Source of the DNA: Bacteroidales bacterium
GTDB lineage: Bacteria > Bacteroidota > Bacteroidia > Bacteroidales > UBA12077
Direction of reading: 5' to 3'
DNA length: 33,610 bases
Assembly (NCBI GenBank): GCA_013138975.1
Contig: WTBR01000172.1
Coordinates: 1 to 33,610 of the forward strand
This document shows, one piece after another, positions 33,440-33,610 of this stretch; the first letter of the stretch is position 1; each line of letters starts with the position of its first letter. Both the position numbers and the translations under genes were made by a program. The notes under the pieces were generated by a model. The model searched no databases. It saw only the letters and a list, made by a program, of their open reading frames with translations, and was not told the origin of the DNA.

Positions 33440-33610
33440 GTATGTCGGGCATGGTAATAAGCTGGCAGAATGCAAGTTTCTGTATGTGCCGAGTTGATAG
33501 GAAACATTAGCAATTGGCAAGGGTGTCCAGAGCGATTTGGAATCTGAAAGAAGCCATTAGCAAACTTGATGTATTGACGAACAGAAACCTAATATAAGGC
33601 TGAATTGAGA
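33440..33610 (+). mobile_element. Probable 5' RNA domain of a group II intron (truncated by the window)
   Basis: The last 170 bp are richer in GC and structured, unlike the surroundings. Segments such as GAATGCAAGTTTCTGTATG, GTGCCGAGTTGATAGGAAAC, GGAATCTGAAAGAAGCC and CCTAATATAAGGCTGAAT resemble domain I of bacterial group II introns. The exact 5' splice site is not certain, since no clean GTGYG was found. A reverse transcriptase/maturase gene should lie to the right, outside this window. Confidence 0.5.

Overview
The window looks like an AT-rich Bacteroidota chromosome segment. The signs are Bacteroidetes-type promoters (TTG or TTTG, then TAnnTTTG) before several genes, hardly any Shine-Dalgarno sequences, many small secreted beta-barrel or lipoprotein products, and dispersed repeats with a CTTCGACAAGCTCAG-type core common in this phylum. 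A marine or sediment relative of Marinilabiliales or Flavobacteriia is plausible. No rRNA, tRNA or universal marker gene is present, so I do not go below phylum.

Layout. (1) 1-9000 is accessory DNA. It holds a small outer-membrane-type protein, a leucine-rich-repeat gene broken by one stop codon, a hemerythrin-like protein, an alpha/beta-hydrolase lipoprotein, a RAYT (REP-associated tyrosine transposase) with its triplet of palindromes, a wrecked 5' end of hsdM (type I restriction-modification), and then a 1174-residue TIR / NB-ARC-like ATPase / TPR protein of the bacterial NLR type, followed by a beta-barrel gene. (2) 9000-15500 is a redox and stress neighbourhood: an FMN split-barrel protein, SnoaL-like proteins (one a tandem two-domain lipoprotein), two AraC regulators, and a divergent run encoding an ABM monooxygenase, an NfsB nitroreductase and a short-chain dehydrogenase. 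(3) 15800-16700 encodes a radical SAM protein. (4) 17438-22131 is a two-gene unit, closed by a strong intrinsic terminator: a secreted ricin-type beta-trefoil protein and a 931-residue membrane protein with a C-terminal AIM24-like domain. (5) 22400-23600 is a second RAYT region built from tandem duplicated pieces: a 65-bp direct repeat, a truncated RAYT, a full RAYT and two more hsdM starts. (6) 23700-33300 is more ordinary: an unknown membrane-anchored protein, RhlE, a duplicated DUF2202 lipoprotein, a radical SAM/B12-type protein, a second DEAD-box-type helicase with DEVD in motif II, a scramblase/LURP-one-like protein and a transporter-suffix small membrane protein. The window ends in what looks like the 5' RNA domain of a group II intron.

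How the parts fit. The TIR-NLR gene beside an hsdM relic and a RAYT suggests a defence-island site with turnover. Hairpin-forming short elements with terminal inverted repeats occur at both ends of the window, some in two copies, so it has been a target for non-autonomous mobile DNA. The best candidates for something undescribed are the TIR-NLR locus with its recombinogenic 111-bp TPR array, the RAYT/hsdM-start association seen three times, and the trefoil/AIM24 membrane pair.
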